A program made the translations under genes and the position numbers. 64,000 nucleotides of DNA, taken from Leptasterias polaris. Its lineage: Eukaryota > Echinodermata > Asteroidea > Forcipulatida > Asteriidae. The stretch lies in NCBI GenBank assembly GCA_037783415.1, contig JAZGTN010000071.1, positions 3,541,501-3,605,500 of the forward strand, given 5' to 3'. Within the stretch, counting starts at the first letter, position 1. Each line of letters begins with the position of its first letter. The notes beneath the pieces are model-generated. The model saw only the letters and a list, made by a program, of their open reading frames with translations. It was not told the origin of the DNA and searched no databases. Of this stretch, positions 1 through 11,713 are shown in pieces.

Positions 1-74
1 TTTGCTCAGTAACCAGATTTCCGCAGCGAAACCTCTAAACGTGAAACCCAATCCATAAACACATAAGAGAAATG

Positions 75-331
75 TCATCCAAACACCCTTGGCTCTGTAC
101 ACGAAGTCCATACATAAGTTTGGTCTGGAGTACCATAGGCCTTTACTGTCTTCAATCCTTCCCCTGAGGAGCATTTAACCAGGAAATCCACCTTGTAGCT
201 CTCGAAGCGAATCTCCCCTTTTCCCAGACAATTTTGCCTCTCGAAATTAAATGTCAACATGATGCCTTTTTTAGTGTCTGACCGAGTATGATATACAGTC
301 CACTCTCGATCCGGAGGGTGGATTTTTCCCA
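75..331 (-). CDS. Possible terminal exon of an unrecognised minus-strand gene
   Basis: The minus-strand open frame reads LGKIHPPDREWTVYHTRSD..., continuing through FNFERQNCLGKGEIRFES to PRVFG and TGA at 75-77. It has a balanced, coding-like composition with several Cys and Trp. A weak acceptor (cgtatcccag) would begin it at about 331. There is no ATG at its start, so it would have to be an internal-to-terminal exon. I do not recognise the family. Confidence 0.3.
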
Positions 332-442
332 AGCTGGGATACGCTTCAATTCACGCGCTATGTTGGCGCAAGCTAAAGTGGTCAAACAAAATTGTGTACG
401 CTCATTTTTCTTTCCGAGCAACACGTACGATTGTGATGACAC

Positions 443-3400
443 AACTCAAGTCAACTCTCCAAAATGAACACAGTCAAGAACTTTCTAAGAAGAACATCAG
501 CAGGGCAGAAAAAATTCTTTAAAAAACCCAAAACCCAACAACAAACAATTCGTTGGAAGTCAGGACCTAAAACAATCCGTAGGAACTTTACCAAGTTTAA
601 AGAAAACATACATAATGTCTCGGGATCTATGAGAGTCAGATGATATCCAGTTTTGGCGTTGACAAAGCAGCTCTTAACGCGCTGTCATCGATATGTAGGA
701 ATAATCCATCCAGGATCAGTGTTAAGACGACGGATAACGGGATAGGCGATTGACGGGTATCATATCAACCTCAAGATTTATTGACAGTGAGAGGTCATTT
801 TAACAAAGTCAAGCCGTTTCTCGATGATTATTTTGGAAAACAAAACACATTAAAGACTTCTAAGCTCATAATGTTAATAGTACATTCAACTACAAAATAC
901 ACATGGGAGAAATATAGAATCATGATAAATAAGAAGTACCGGATGGAGATACCAGTGCCCCCGATAGTTGATGAACTACGTGGTTGCATGGGGGTATGAG
1001 TGGAGCCTTGTGATTATTAATGATAACTTGCAGTTGGTAACGGTCAGGTTTAAGTAATGAAGCGATTAAAGTGTAATTTGTCGAGGCCTACCCTTATTGT
1101 GTGGGCGAGTGACATCAATTTATTGACTTAAATAAAACCACTGAATAAATCAGGCATGCAACTGTAACTTCACCAAAAAAGAGGAAATTACAACATTTCA
1201 ATGATTTTGTACAGTATTTTTCAATTTTGAATGGTAAAACTGAGAATAAAAAAGAGGAAATCAGCGGAAAAGAGGAAAAGTTGCATGCCTGATAAATTCG
1301 AGCTCTTAACTGTGGAGTCATCTCGTGTTTTTTTTCCCAAAACGATGGGTCCCTTTTCGGTGTAATGACAATCAGTATTCATGATCGCTGCAGCACATAG
1401 GGGACATAACAAAGATGGTGGAATCCGGATAAAGGTCTTGTCGCACGTACGGAATGCTATATCATGGATGATTAGCTAAACATGCCTATGTGATACATCT
1501 TCGAATCTTTCGGTTGATCAGAGTGGCCCAGACACCGAGGTTTATTGGCAGACCACGCAGAAACGTTTAGCTACAAACATAGTATCGAATGTGCCATACA
1601 CACTGAGAAGAAGTCACGATGAATAGGCTGAATGAAAAAAGTTACCCGGTCAATCCAACCTCATGGAACTTGATGGCTTCACAAAAAGTCGATATTGCAA
1701 AACAAAGTTCTTATTCTAAGAACTAGACGCAGGAGGTCAACTCATCTTCATTTTGCTCCGTCGGCAAATCGCGATGTGTGAGGCGTTGAATTTTATACCC
1801 GATTGGAGTGTGTGCTAACTCAAAACTTAACATCTTTGAAAAATGCCCGCAAACAAGTTGGTTAGATTATACGTGACAATTTTATACTAAGACGTGATTT
1901 GCATATATCATTGTCGTCTATCCTGCCTTTATCCTTGGGGGTAAGGGGTGCTACAGTTTTAACAAGTATTAAGTTGAGCATTATACCCTTTTGTAATAAC
2001 CACTGAAGGGAGCTTCTGACTGTATATTAACAGTTAACAGCCGACTTGGCGATGATGTTTACAAGATATGTAACAATCTCCTCGGAGAAAATTGCTCAGA
2101 GGTGGCCATATCTCGTTTCTCTTGCGCAATTTGTCCTTAAGAGCAAACCACTCGTCTTGTAACATTAAGAAGACATCTTGTAAGTGTGTTTGTATGTGAG
2201 GAACCAACCCCAATGGCCATGTTTCATCTTATTATGCATCTCTAGTGGTGGTGAGAGAGAGACCCCAGCAAGATATTCCCCGTGATTCCCGCGGGAAACG
2301 GTGAGAGTTCCATCACGTCCGTTAACAAAACGGCCGTCGATTTTGGCCCTTGCTGCCGGGCAGTATTTGGTGGTGTACAGGAAGCATCATGACGTTGGTC
2401 GCCGTAAGGTTTGTGTTCCCGCGTAAAATATAATTACCCAACTGTCAGTCTGGCAGCGAGATCTCCTCATGAGGTGACGAGACTTCATTAAATTAGACGT
2501 GGAAATCGCTCGTAGCGGGTACGGCAGTGACCAGACTAATGTGCATTTAACACCAAAAATCTCGAGCGGGGAAAGTATCCGTTACACTTGGATGAAATTG
2601 AACAAAATTTGGTTTTCTTGGCACACGATGTTATCTTCGGCACGCGAGAACACGAGTTCGTCTTAGCTGAGTTGTTAACAAGAAACCATGTTGCGGATTG
2701 CATGCGTTCACCAGACTCAACTATAGGTAAATTATTGAGTTGTTGCCATGATGATGATGAACCTTAATACTGTGTTATTCTTGCATATATCACTTTTTGC
2801 CCGAGGTGCACAGGAAAGCTCTAGCCCAGCAAGATTTCTTTCTTTTCTTGGTAGGCGAGTTTAGGATATTTGGCATCATGATATCAATCCAGTGACTGCC
2901 ATAATCTGACATGGTTATTTTTCTTCTTCATAGCTTTTGGATTTTCCTTTAAAGAAGCGTTGAGAGCTTCTAATTTTATTCTATACACAGTTTGCCCGGA
3001 AGGGTCAAGGTATTTTTCTCTTTTTCTGACAGTCACCACAGCAGATCTGCACAACTTTTAGGCTATGATTATACAATTAAACAATTGCATTTCTTGTTAT
3101 TATCTTCTTTGCAGAATTGTATAGATATGGAACGACACTAATGGACTGTATGGTTAATATTGAATCCTGTTGAGCATCAAACACTTCCGACAGATGAAGT
3201 AAGACAAGAAAACCTTCTCTCATTGAATACTTTTCAATTTGGTTGGATTAACTTACAGATCTGACTGATTCCACCATAGGGGGTAAGTTGATTTTGTTTT
3301 CCGTTTTCCTTCGACAATGTCATCAAACCAAATATTATTGCAATAATGCTATGAGCGGTGCATAGCGACTTCATGTTGTTTGTATGAAAATATTTTCAAA

Positions 3401-5360
3401 AGAATATAATTTAAAAACTGACCTTTTTTAAAGAGACAAAGGTAAAAAGTATCAAACAAATAGATTCCAAAGAAGGTATCACAATCGTCCAATGCATTCA
3501 ATTGAAACACGACAAAAACACAATTTAACATAGGCCTACTGCTTTGATTATTATTTGTTCTTTATTAAATTGAAGTCTGAACGAAGTGGGACAAAATGTC
3601 GTGATCTTTACATTTTCTTCATTGAGATTAATTGCTTCAATGGAAAAATACTAAGTAAAAGCACACGAAGGCATCGCCGCTATTTTCTGACAATTTGTTC
3701 CAATTAAAAGCACCCCTACCACTAAGTGAACAAACCAGGACCAAGTCTTCACGAGATAGACTTGGAAGCTATTCGATTTGGCTTGGCGTTAGATGTTAGA
3801 CTGCCATCAGAAAATAGTCAGGGTTTTCAATAAGATCTTCAATTTGATGTAATGAATCGAGCACAACGTAATGACTGAAGTCTCTAGAATGGATGTTAAG
3901 TATCCGCATGGTACCTTTATCATTGGATGACAGTCTCGATGAGTGGGATACTCAAAGGTTGGCAATTCCATTAACATTTCGGAGAGCGATCATCACATTA
4001 AGTGAAATTTTTGTGGGTGTTATATGATGTGACTACCATGTTGCAAGGTTTTTAATATAATGTGTGAAGTCGATGTTTCTGGATTTAATTAGAAGTAACA
4101 CCATTAAAGGATACAGCTTGTAAACCTGCCCACTTATCAGTCTACGGTATAATTCAGAATCACATAATTACTTCAACACATACTAGAAACTATTCTGAAA
4201 ATGCTTCATAAAAAAGTCATAATGGTATGTGGGCAAATCACACGACTGTATTCCAGACACAAGCCGTCAGTTTCAATGTGATGTATGTTTTAAGTATGTC
4301 TGCATATGTTTAGAAACGACTTTAGTCAACGCTATCTTTAAGATAATTGACGAACTTTAAAAACATTCGCTATCTATTGATCTAAATATTAACGCCTTGT
4401 AATAACCTAGCACCCTGAAGCACAACCAATTTCTTTAGACTATTTTAGCAAACGGCACCTGCCTGCTTCAGGTATTAGCACGGACAATGATGTGTTCTAT
4501 CATAACGACGTTTTTACCGGCAAGTGTGGAATTCTTTCCCCAAAAACTATTTCCCTTTAAAGTGTAATATCTTGAGCTTCAATTTTCTCCAGTGATGCCA
4601 TTTCTTCGAAGCGTGCAGGGACAATTCGAGACCGGGGGATCATGCGAATTCTCCCGCCAGTGCCAGAGCGCTTGTTCCGCTATCGCATGTCCGGACTAGG
4701 ATATACAGGGAACCTGATATCAACATATGCATTACAAGTTCTGTTAAAAAGCACTTTATTGGCAGAATCTACCGATTGAATCGACTGTTTTTTTCTGACA
4801 GTTTTGTTTTTATCCAAAAATTGCCAGAAAGGTGTTAGTAACATGTTTTCGCCCATCTGCCCTACACGAGTTTTTAGCCGAGCGATTTCCCAACTGACAC
4901 GTTGTACTGATTGGTTACCCTGACATTAAAGAATATTGGGGGATATTTTGTGAGCAAGGATCTCGATAAATCCTTGAAAGCAACTAAAATTGGACACTTT
5001 GACAGAATTGCGTTTTATTTCACACGACTTTCTGATTGGATATTTACTCAAAATCTGGTTACCCCACAAAGTACAAATAGCAGCCTTTTGACTGCTGCAA
5101 ACATTAATGACAAAGTGCAACGGCAGCACTCTCCCGCTTCCTTGAAACGAGTAAATGGACAAGTGTTAAACTGAACTGCTGACGAAGAGGACCTTTGTTT
5201 CTCGTAAAGAACGTGTCGATGGTGCAAGAACAAATTAAAATTACTGCACAGTCATTTTGATAATGTGACCTTGAGGGACGTTCGCTCAAAGCTTTTTATG
5301 ATTTTGTATGGTAGACCAGATCCGATAAGTTTACTTAAATGTTTACAGTATAAAGCATCA
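443..5360. other. No gene recognised
   Basis: AT-rich noncoding sequence. Only short chance open frames (for example 781-999, which lacks an ATG). No clear repeat structure seen. Confidence 0.6.
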
Positions 5361-5416
5361 CGTCATCATAGGTCATCAGAGGTCAATGCAGGTCATCGTA
5401 GGTCAACTATGTCATC
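5361..5416 (+). repeat. 10-bp tandem repeat forming four AGGTCA half-sites (DR4 spacing)
   Basis: AGGTCA at 5370, 5380, 5390 and 5400, each followed by four bases. Decayed units flank it (cgtcatc at 5361, tgtcatc at 5410). AGGTCA direct repeats with 4-bp spacing are the classic thyroid-hormone-receptor or LXR/RXR site. No nearby gene is recognised, so function is unknown. Confidence 0.8.
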
Positions 5417-7009
5417 ACATACGCCTCATGTACATGTATATTGACACATTTCTGCTTATAATCTGAGCTAAGCAGCAATGTCACAAAATCGTACGACATT
5501 TGGGATGGTGACTTTGAAAGTAAAACCTGTGTCTGTGTACATATCAATGTACATTGCAGTACATGATGACTTTAACACTGATATTGATAGTGAGCCATGC
5601 TGCGCTGTTTATGTACGTTTACTCTCCCGGAGCTCTGTGGTCCATGCCCCCTCAGTCAGCCAACCTTGCGGTATAGCACCTCGTCCAGCCGCGGCAGAGA
5701 ACCCCATAACTTCGTCACCTCATGGACGCATCCGTTTGGATAATGAATTTCACCCGCTAGGGGGATGCAGATGTCTAGCATGCTTGGCCCGCATCGATAT
5801 TTATTATCTTGCTCTCTACCGGACGGGAGCCTTCGATCTTGGTACCTTACGGCCGTGATCAAGCAATCTCGTCTACTAAGCAAGATGGCTTAAACCAACC
5901 TTCCTTGAAATTTGGTTTCGTCTAAAGAAAGTGGTTTATGATACGCCGCTGGAATTAGCCGACAGTAAACAAGAAAACAAGTCAATTGTTTTATGTGAAT
6001 GCATTCCTCACTATTATTATATTTTCTTTATGAAAATATAAAGAGTGTGAGTTGGAATTACGACTACACATTTGGCATGCTACTACTGGTTGTATTTCAT
6101 AAGTACATTCTCAATAATCAATACCTACAGTCAGCGCGCGAAGATAGGGTCAGACTGTATGCCCTTGCAGCCTCGTTTTCGTAACATAGATAGATATGAG
6201 TGGAAGAAAAAATCAAGATGGCTGCAATACGCTTCATACAAGCTACCTATATCTGAAATTAGTTCGAAATATTTTCTTATTAGCAGTCCTAATTTTTCTG
6301 ACTTATAATTTTAATTAAAAGTCAGAAATAAAAATTTTCCAAAGCAGCATGGGTGTGCGCAAAAGGAACAACCCTATACAAAAAAAAACACACCAAAAAC
6401 AACACACAAAATAAATATTTCAGACAAACAAAAATAGAAATTGCTACTTATGATCAAGAATTCGCGTTTTATCAGCAAGGGATTCAAAAGATGTATTTAA
6501 GTAGTTCGAGCGTATTTAGCGTGTGAGTTCCACCCTTTTTGCTAAAATATTGTTCACATCACCGTGTTCTCATTACAACTTTAAGCTAAAAACAGGAAAC
6601 CTTTTTTCTGTTCACGTATTTTTTGCTGGTATTCTTAGCCCGAAGGGAATTCTGCATTTAATAACACGGGTTCTTGGGGATGGTAAAAGGAATCTTGCAA
6701 ATAGATTTAATGGGGTTGGCATTCGGGTACGCCGTAAGCCCAGCGTTTTAAAATAGACATTCCACTATCTTTACTCAACATGCCTCGCAGTTTCCTAAAA
6801 TATTCGGAAATTGCGTTTAAAAAGGCACCTTGTCTGATTTTCTGTTTCGTTTTAAGCAGGCTGTGTTAAAGATGATAGGATTGGAGATTCTGATTTGATA
6901 TTCATGTAATCATTTTGTATATCTTCAAAGGTAACACACTTTATGAAACCAACCATTAACAAGAATGAATTCATAAAAGTTTACATTTTAAACTGAAGAG
7001 CCACGCCCT
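5417..7009. other. No gene recognised
   Basis: Noncoding appearance. The open frame at 5478-5858 has no family resemblance and no splice context I would trust. Confidence 0.5.
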
Positions 7010-7018
7010 TAAAGGCAC

Positions 7019-7191
7019 GGAAGCCACTAAAAACTAACCTCTACAGCGGTTCGGAACTTTTCGTGTGCTCTCGGGACGGGTCATTCGTGGGATCGTCGCG
7101 AACCGAGAGAGGAGTATCAGCGCAGCCGGAATGTTCCGAGAGCACACGAAAAGTTCCGAACCGCTGTAGAGGCTAGTTTTTAGTGGCTTCC
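7019..7191. mobile_element. Foldback MITE with 56-bp inverted repeats and 9-bp target duplication
   Basis: Arms 7019-7074 and 7136-7191 are inverted copies matching at 55 of 56 positions, around a 61-bp loop. The direct repeat TAAAGGCAC flanks both sides (7010-7018, 7192-7200). Long terminal repeats with a 9-bp duplication fit Mutator-like elements; that assignment is inference. Confidence 0.85.
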
Positions 7192-7311
7192 TAAAGGCAC
7201 ATCATCATAAAGCATCATTGCGGACATGTTTCCTTATGCTCAGTGACTATTACAGGCGCCGTTGCGCACGCATCAAGGAGCCAGACTATTTGAGCTCTTA
7301 GCCTCAACTTA

Positions 7312-7384
7312 GGGCGTTTACGAAACGGAGGCTCAGGCTTAGGCTTCAGAAACGTCGGCCTGAGCCTCCGTTTCGTAAACGCCC
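7312..7384. mobile_element. 73-bp miniature element with TTA target duplication
   Basis: Inverted arms of 27 bp (left begins GGGCGTTTACGAAACGGAGG) surround a short loop. TTA lies directly outside each end (7309-7311, 7385-7387). GGG...CCC ends and a TTA duplication fit the PIF/Harbinger superfamily. It lies 121 bp after the previous foldback element. Confidence 0.75.
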
Positions 7385-7904
7385 TTAGTCTCCTTCATTC
7401 TTTAGCGATGGGAAAACAAGCTGACCATTTTGCTATTTTAAAAAGTAGTTAAAGAGAGTGATTGTTATGGAGTGAGTTTGTTATATGAAGGAACATTACG
7501 CTTTAAAGAAAAATCGACTGACCTGGATAAGGGAGTCTCAAGAATGTAATCAGACCTAATGAGGGTACACAGCGTCATTAGGACGGGTAGCTTTAGCATT
7601 CCCTCCAAGCTAGGAGCAGGAGACTATGGCGTCGAAATGGTTGCATCTGATCTGGGAAGAACAAATAAGAACACACTTGGATTTAATTAGACCTCATGTG
7701 AGACTGGTGGTCGTTATAGTTCAAACATAGAGGAAGGACAATAAAAACAATGCCATCAGTTGTTGTGAGTATTAATCATTACTATTTTAATACTCCACAT
7801 GTTGTTTTTGTATAGCTGTCATTTTTATTCTGTAAAATACCGTATAGTATTGTAGATGTGAAATTGTAATGACAACAGCTAAACTCTCTCAGGTCAGAAT
7901 ATTG

Positions 7905-7975
7905 AGCCTGACTACAGGTCTTAGAGGGGTCTGAACCCTTTTTGGGGTCAGACTGACTTGGAATCTTGTTAAATT
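7905..7975 (-). repeat. Dispersed GGGTCA-rich repeat, inverted copy
   Basis: GAGGGGTCTGAACCC, GGGGTCAGACTGAC and GGAATCT match the reverse complement of the 17.8-kb copy. Confidence 0.5.
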
Positions 7976-9161
7976 TGGGATTTTGTGATTTCCGTTTTTG
8001 CTGACTAATCAAAACTGATATTGAAGGATTTTTACATTTGGACATCCAACTACGTAATGTATACCCGCTTTTCATCGCTCCAATCCTACTTGTTCCTTTT
8101 TTACTCCACCCATGTGGGAAACGTAACCAACTATGGACCGCGTGTGAACTTTATGCTAACTTTATTTACCAATTCTACTCTAATCTCAACATAAATTAGT
8201 AAATTGATAATGAGAATCATTAAAAGCAGGTTGAGTGCGATCAAGTAGGCCAAATACCCATGATTTATAGCGGTTCAATCGATATCATCGACTCAGCCTT
8301 GATTACCTGCTGGACAACACGACATGGAGACCCTCAGTCTCTCAGTGTGTCCAAGACGGCAGCGTCTTAAACCCGAGCCGGGCTCAGACTACGGGCGGCA
8401 TCGGGTTCGTACAAGGGGGTGCACCGCGGCTTCCTCTGCGGACCAGCCCGATGTCACGAAGCGGAAACACGGCGGACTATTTAGCTAGGAGGGGGAGGGT
8501 GAGCTAGGGTCAGGTTGTGGGGTTGTTAGACGTGATTTAGATGATTATTAAGCTTGAGATCGAGCTGATAAATGGTATTAGTCGAAGGATAAGTGAAAGT
8601 GCCGCAGGAGTGTTGAAAATGGAGATTAAATATTAGTTTATGGCATCTCAGTTTCTTCAACCGACTGTTTCATGTATCCGACATGCCCCAGACGTGTTTC
8701 AAAGTATTTCTAAATGGAGTTTTGAGACATCAACATCAGAAGTTGTTCAGATTTCATGTTTCACTTGTTGATATTGTTCAAGGATGCTTCAAGCACTCTT
8801 GTAGGGTAAAGCAAATGTTAGAATGATGTAAAAATAAAACAAACCAAATGTTTGATCACTTCTGGCAGTATCACGTCTCAGTCAGAAGAAAACTGCATCG
8901 TCTGCTCTGAGATATTATTTGCTAAATATAGATCTCACATTGTTCAACTCAAACGCGTTTATTGAAACCGACCTATATTTGCTGAAGGGCCAAGAAATGC
9001 CCCCATTTCCTCTTCAAATCGCCCTTGATTAATTTTCCTGAAACACCTTAAAGCAACTCAAGCAGGACGACGGTTTTCTTTGATGTTGGATGGGGGTTGT
9101 GGAAAATCACCATTAAGGTTCACATTTTTGAAATCATCAAGCATCAGCCTGAACTAAAGTA

Positions 9162-9392
9162 ATAGATAGGTTGCAGTATGACGTAAGTCGGCCATCTTTA
9201 CGGGCAATTTGGAACACACAGTCATGCGTTACGCGTGAGAACGGCGTGCAGCACGCGCACATTTCACCAAACTCATTGCATGATTGGTTAATGATTGACG
9301 ACGCGGCTGCGTTAATAATTTGAGCGCTTGACGCGCCTGCAAGCCAAAATGCGATTTGCCCGTAAAGATGGCGTCTACTGGGAACTATCTAT
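9162..9392 (+). mobile_element. MITE family A (ATAGATAG ends), copy 1
   Basis: The left end begins ATAGATAGGTTGCAGTA and the right end is the inverse of ATAGATAGTTCCCAGTA. Both then carry GCCATCTTTACGGGCAA-type sequence (on the right ...GATGGC), so a YY1-like CCATCTTT lies in each terminal repeat. A close copy is at 32270-32490. Confidence 0.8.
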
Positions 9393-10610
9393 ATCAGCTG
9401 ACTATACCCTTAGATTCTGTTGTGACTTCCCGGAACCCTTTTATTCACTGAGCGATTGTCCTTGAACTTGACTGTGATCATCTTTGTCAGATTTGATGTC
9501 GATAATTGGGTCATAAGAAGGTCAATTGATAAACTCGACACACCAAACTGTTTCCGTAGAGCGTGAAGAGAATATGTAATGCTCACAGGCCTTACTTACA
9601 AATACGCTTTTAACAGCCCAAAGGAACTGTTTTAAGTCCGTTTTCGTTCATTTCTGTATAATTATATCCCTCCTTGTAATACAGTGAGGCCATCAGTTTG
9701 TTGCAAATTTTGGGGGTTTTGTTTTCATTGATTTAAATTTCAGAGTGGTTAAATTTTTCCCATCGTCCTTCTCTATTGAAACATAGTGTAATGTTATGTA
9801 TTAATGTTGTTTAATTGACCAAACTGTAACTTGCTCAATTTAATTACGGGTAGCTGCCATGCTTGTAGTGATTTTATAATTTTGATTGAAAACTATCGAC
9901 TTATAATGGCATAGAAAGTGCCATATGAGGACCTTTCTCTCAATATCAGACTGCAGGTAATTTATCCAAGGGCAAAGTTACGTTTGATGTTGCCGTTAAT
10001 TTTGTCAGTGCCAAGTGGAATAATATTTAAAAAAATCACAAAAAACCCAACAACCAACACAGGGCTGAAAAAACACAAATTACTTCCTCTTTGTTCATTA
10101 CTGGGAATCAAATTTCCATCAAATCGCCTCGTAGAAATAATAGCCGTCGATTGGAGATATATATAAATTATGCAAGAGAATCAAGGTCGCTCATAGGCTG
10201 TGGAAATACTCGCTTTGTAAAATTTAAGGTATGACGTTGGATTTTATTCCCAAGCCTCGCTTTGATGAACGTGCATTTGTATGTAGAACAAAAATATAGC
10301 TGCAATGTGATATTGTCATTAAGATATTAGGTATTTACGTTGAAAGACAAAGAATGATGGATGGAGTCGTGGTCCCAGGCCAAATTGACGCGTGCATTTA
10401 ATGCGTCTGCATAGTCTGGTCCACTGATTTATCTTCATATATCATTCTCAATATTGCCTATGAAATAATACAGCACTGCAAAATGTGGAATCTAGGTCAT
10501 GGTGATGTGTGGAATTAAAAGGTCGCTCAGCGTGTAGCTGGAGTCAGGCTCGGTCTGGTGCATGGTGGATGGTCAAAATACCAGATGACTTTAGACTAGC
10601 CAAGTCTCCC

Positions 10611-10650
10611 ATTCATTGTAGAATTAACATATGTAAATTCTACAATGAAT
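10611..10650. repeat. 15-bp perfect inverted repeat with 10-nt loop
   Basis: Arms 10611-10625 and 10636-10650 (ATTCATTGTAGAATT and its inverse). Confidence 0.8.
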
Positions 10651-11612
10651 GACATTACCCCCACGGATGCATTTAAATACATTAATATGTGAGTACTTAA
10701 AAAGCAAATAACGTTGAAATTAACGTTGTTTAACTTAATCACAGTGGGAAAATGTTGTTGGTCAGTTTGATCAAATTCTTACGCCAAAGTTCCTCCGCAC
10801 GCTACACTCCGTTAAAATGACATCTTTCCGCCCCGACGCACTGGTTTTTGAAAACAAAACAGTTACGAAGCCTACAGCACATATGCTCCAGTTGTGCTGT
10901 TCAAGGCTTGACATAATTTATAAAATTACAGGACATACATTGCTTTGAATTTATAGACGATTGCAAGCATGGTATTTGTTTGTTTTTGTTGCTTGTTATA
11001 ATGATGATGATCAGTTGTAATAATTATACTCATACGTTGAAATGGCCACCTGGCGTGTAACTTTGTAATCCAGTGCAAAGTCCAATTCCTTACGCGGGAG
11101 GTAGATGACACAGTTAGATATCGCTTAAATACCTGACTGAAAAGAACACCTATTTCTGTATATTTGTAAATTGTATTACTTTTTTATGGGACGGAAATGT
11201 TTCTGCGTTTTCTTGTTATATGCATAATATTTGAGAACGGATTTGTGCTGTTAAAATGTCGGTACATTTTAACAAATAATTGACTTTTTGACTGACGAGA
11301 TGTTTTATCATCTTTAGACAAACACTTCAACATCATATAAAAGAAAACAAATAACTCGCCCGTTTCAAAATGTTAGTGTAGTTAAACCAATTGCTTTTAT
11401 TATAGACGAGACATTTTATGATCTTCAGAAAAACACTCGTAAAAAGGGCCCTGCTCTCCTAAGCCTTTGTAATTATAGATACTGTTTATTTAAATCAGAC
11501 CCAATGTAGCAGTGTTTTGACAAGATTTTACCAGGGACCTTGGACAGTATACACAAATTGTTGTCCATTCACACCATCAGGTACATTTTGTAAGATTTTA
11601 CAACCATGCTAC

Positions 11613-11639
11613 AATTTAGCAAGGGACCCTTGCTAAATT
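11613..11639. repeat. 13-bp inverted repeat around one base
   Basis: AATTTAGCAAGGG, one A, then its exact inverse. It lies 48 bp before the palindrome at 11688. Confidence 0.8.
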
Positions 11640-11687
11640 ACTCTCGTGTGAAAGGGGCTTTTGTCACCACAACGTACTGTATAGTTC

Positions 11688-11713
11688 AACCATGGAGCAA
11701 TTGCTCCATGGTT
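11688..11713. repeat. 26-bp perfect palindrome
   Basis: AACCATGGAGCAA followed directly by its exact inverse. Confidence 0.85.

Noticed and set aside
781..999. 72-codon plus frame near the left edge
   Set aside because: It starts at TTG, with no ATG or acceptor support, in AT-rich noncoding sequence.
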